Source: Propionibacterium sp. (GTDB lineage Bacteria; Actinomycetota; Actinomycetes; Propionibacteriales; Propionibacteriaceae). Taken from it: a stretch of 64,000 nucleotides of DNA. Shown one piece after another: positions 62,801 through 64,000 of this stretch. The DNA lies in NCBI GenBank assembly GCA_012517965.1, contig JAAYTZ010000073.1, positions 1-64,000 of the forward strand, given 5' to 3'. The notes under the pieces are model-generated. The model did not search any database, was not told the origin of the DNA, and saw nothing but the letters and a program-made list of their open reading frames with translations. The position numbers and the translations under genes are program-made. Position 1 is the stretch's first letter. Each line of letters opens with the position of its first letter.

Positions 62801-63595
62801 GGCTTCAAGACCCTGGAGAAGCGCACCGGAACCCAGCTCCACGACCTGGCGGCCGAGCACGAGGGCAAGATCATCACGTTCGCCGACATCGTCGGCCAGC
62901 CGACCCCGGTCATCACCTCGCCCGAGTGGTCGGGCTCGGAGACCGGCGGACGCCGCTACTCGCCGTTCACCATCAACGTCGAACGCAACAAGCCCTGGCA
63001 CACCCTCACCGGACGCCAGCACTTCTACCTCGACCACGACTGGATGCAGGCCCTCGGCGAGACGCTGCCCACCTACCGTGGCCCACTCAACATGACCCAG
63101 CTGTTCGGCGAGACGCCGATCGGCGAGACCAACGAGCTGGGCGTGTCGGTTCGCTACCTGACCCCGCACTTCAAGTGGGCCATCCACAGCCAGTACCAGG
63201 ACAACTGGTTCATGCAGCAGCTGTCGCGCGGTGGCCAGCAGATCTGGATGAGCGTCCAGGACGCCAAGAAGGTCGGCATCGACGACAACGACTGGGTGGA
63301 GCTGGTCAACCGCAACGGCGTGGTGAGCGCGCGCGCGATCGTGTCGCACCGGATGCCGGAGGGGACGATCTACATGTACCACGCTCAGGACCGGCTGGTG
63401 AACGTGCCGCTGACCGACACGAACGGTCGCCGCGGCGGCATCCACAACTCGATGACCCGGATCCTGATCAAGCCCAGCCACATCATCGGCGGCTACGCCC
63501 AGTTGGCGTTCGCGTTCAACTATCTCGGCCCCACGGGCAACAACCGGGACGAGGTCACGATGATCCGCAAGCGTTCCCAGAACGTCCAATACTGA
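59885..63595 (+). CDS. narG: Respiratory nitrate reductase alpha subunit
   Basis: Molybdenum bis-MGD catalytic subunit of 1236 residues that reduces nitrate to nitrite at the membrane. The N-terminus [51 protein letters not shown] holds the H-x3-C-x3-C ligands of the FS0 cluster, with the next cysteine in PRGCPRG. Other hallmarks are [20 protein letters not shown] (region of the Mo-ligating Asp), [16 protein letters not shown] and the C-terminal [17 protein letters not shown]. The length is normal. It starts inside the stop of the regulator; narH follows after 27 bases. Confidence 0.96.
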   Translation: [1236 protein letters not shown]

Positions 63596-63622
63596 CCCGC
63601 CAGCCGAGTAGGGAGACGAATC

Positions 63623-64000
63623 ATGCGCATCATGGCCCAGATGGCGATGGTCATGAACCTCGACAAGTGCATCGGCTGCCACACGTGCTCGGTCACCTGC
63701 AAGCAGGCGTGGACCAACCGCACGGGCACCGAGTACGTCTGGTTCAACAACGTGGAGACGCGGCCGGGCCTCGGCTACCCGCGCCGCTACGAGGATCAGG
63801 AGCAGTGGAAGGGCGGCTGGAAGCTCAAGAGCAACGGTCGGCTGACCCTCAAGAGCGGCGGACGCCTCCAGCGGCTGGCGTCCATCTTCAGCAACCCCAA
63901 GATGCCCGGCATCAAGGACTACTACGAGCCCTGGACCTACGACTACGAGAACCTGCTCAACGCCCCGGCGCAGAAGAACTTCCCGGTGGCCCGGCCGCAC
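63623..64000 (+). CDS. narH: Respiratory nitrate reductase beta subunit, truncated by the window end
   Basis: The first 126 residues of the iron-sulfur subunit. MRIMAQMAMVMNLDKCIGCHTCSVTCKQAWTNR holds the first ferredoxin-type cluster motif C-x2-C-x2-C-x3-C. WFNNVETRPGLGYPRRYEDQEQWKGGW is typical of NarH. ATG 63623 follows AGGGAGA. It passes electrons from NarI to NarG; narJ and narI are expected beyond the window. Confidence 0.95.
   Translation, partial: MRIMAQMAMVMNLDKCIGCHTCSVTCKQAWTNRTGTEYVWFNNVETRPGLGYPRRYEDQEQWKGGWKLKSNGRLTLKSGGRLQRLASIFSNPKMPGIKDYYEPWTYDYENLLNAPAQKNFPVARPH

Noticed and set aside
59633-64000. A 1455-codon open frame on the minus strand opposite narG.
   Set aside because: It is the mirror of GC-rich narG/narH codons; its translation is a low-complexity Val/Gly/Arg/His-rich sequence with no domain, while narG is unambiguous.
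1-64000. CRISPR array, rRNA genes, insertion sequences or a replication origin.
   Set aside because: No regularly spaced repeats, rRNA-like sequence, transposase or DnaA-box cluster was recognised by eye; the division cluster is often near oriC but no origin is visible here.

Overview
The window is chromosomal DNA from a high-GC actinobacterium. The best guess is the Propionibacteriaceae. The grounds are uniformly GC-rich codon use, frequent GTG starts, many 4-base stop/start overlaps, the actinobacterial fhaA-fhaB-pstP-rodA-pbpA-pknB cluster with trpG and crgA, and a GGTCGAGCCTGTCGAGACC-type repeat of a kind I recall from that family. The genus is not determined. No stretch longer than about 300 bases lacks a gene or gene remnant. 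Bases 1-121 hold nothing I can name.

Region 1 (1065-16809) is a surface polysaccharide locus. It has a CBS-NeuB-SAF-TIM-barrel fusion, three GT4 glycosyltransferases, one GT2 glycosyltransferase, a Wzy-like polymerase, a Wzc-like tyrosine autokinase, an acyltransferase and a WbaP-type initiating transferase. No Wzx flippase is visible. Embedded in it (8179-11963) is an unusual accessory cassette: a nucleotidyltransferase, a MauE-thioredoxin fusion, a PqqD-like chaperone, an HPr-kinase-like enzyme and a Tat-exported cysteine-rich protein. This is the strongest candidate for an undescribed system. An XRE/ImmA regulator lies at the left edge (122-926), possibly frameshifted at its 5' end.

Region 2 (16810-18663) is a scar of a mobile element: the C-terminal part of a MobF-type conjugative relaxase, without its catalytic half, beside a tRNA-Leu(CAG) gene. 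Region 3 (18812-23015) is treY-treZ for trehalose synthesis. Region 4 (23105-31613) is the growth and division signalling cluster, with only one Ser/Thr kinase (PknB) and no separate PknA, followed by trpG and crgA. Region 5 (31626-39577) holds aroD, lysS, a LytR-CpsA-Psr protein, ogt and a dhaK-dhaL-dhaM operon whose DhaM carries an apparently complete Enzyme I. Region 6 (39727-43760) is a heterodimeric ABC exporter.

Region 7 (43777-50256) is cytochrome bd oxidase with its assembly exporter (cydA-cydB-cydD-cydC), divergent from a BlaI-type repressor with a cysteine-rich tail, with a palindromic operator candidate between them. Region 8 (50400-52234) has an AI-2E-family permease and an unknown membrane protein. 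Region 9 (52293-64000) is anaerobic respiration: a molybdate-responsive HTH-TOBE regulator, modABC, two paralogous HTH regulators flanking two nitrate/nitrite transporters, then narG and the start of narH, which runs off the window. Molybdate uptake, nitrate transport, nitrate reductase and the high-affinity bd oxidase together describe a facultative or microaerophilic lifestyle.
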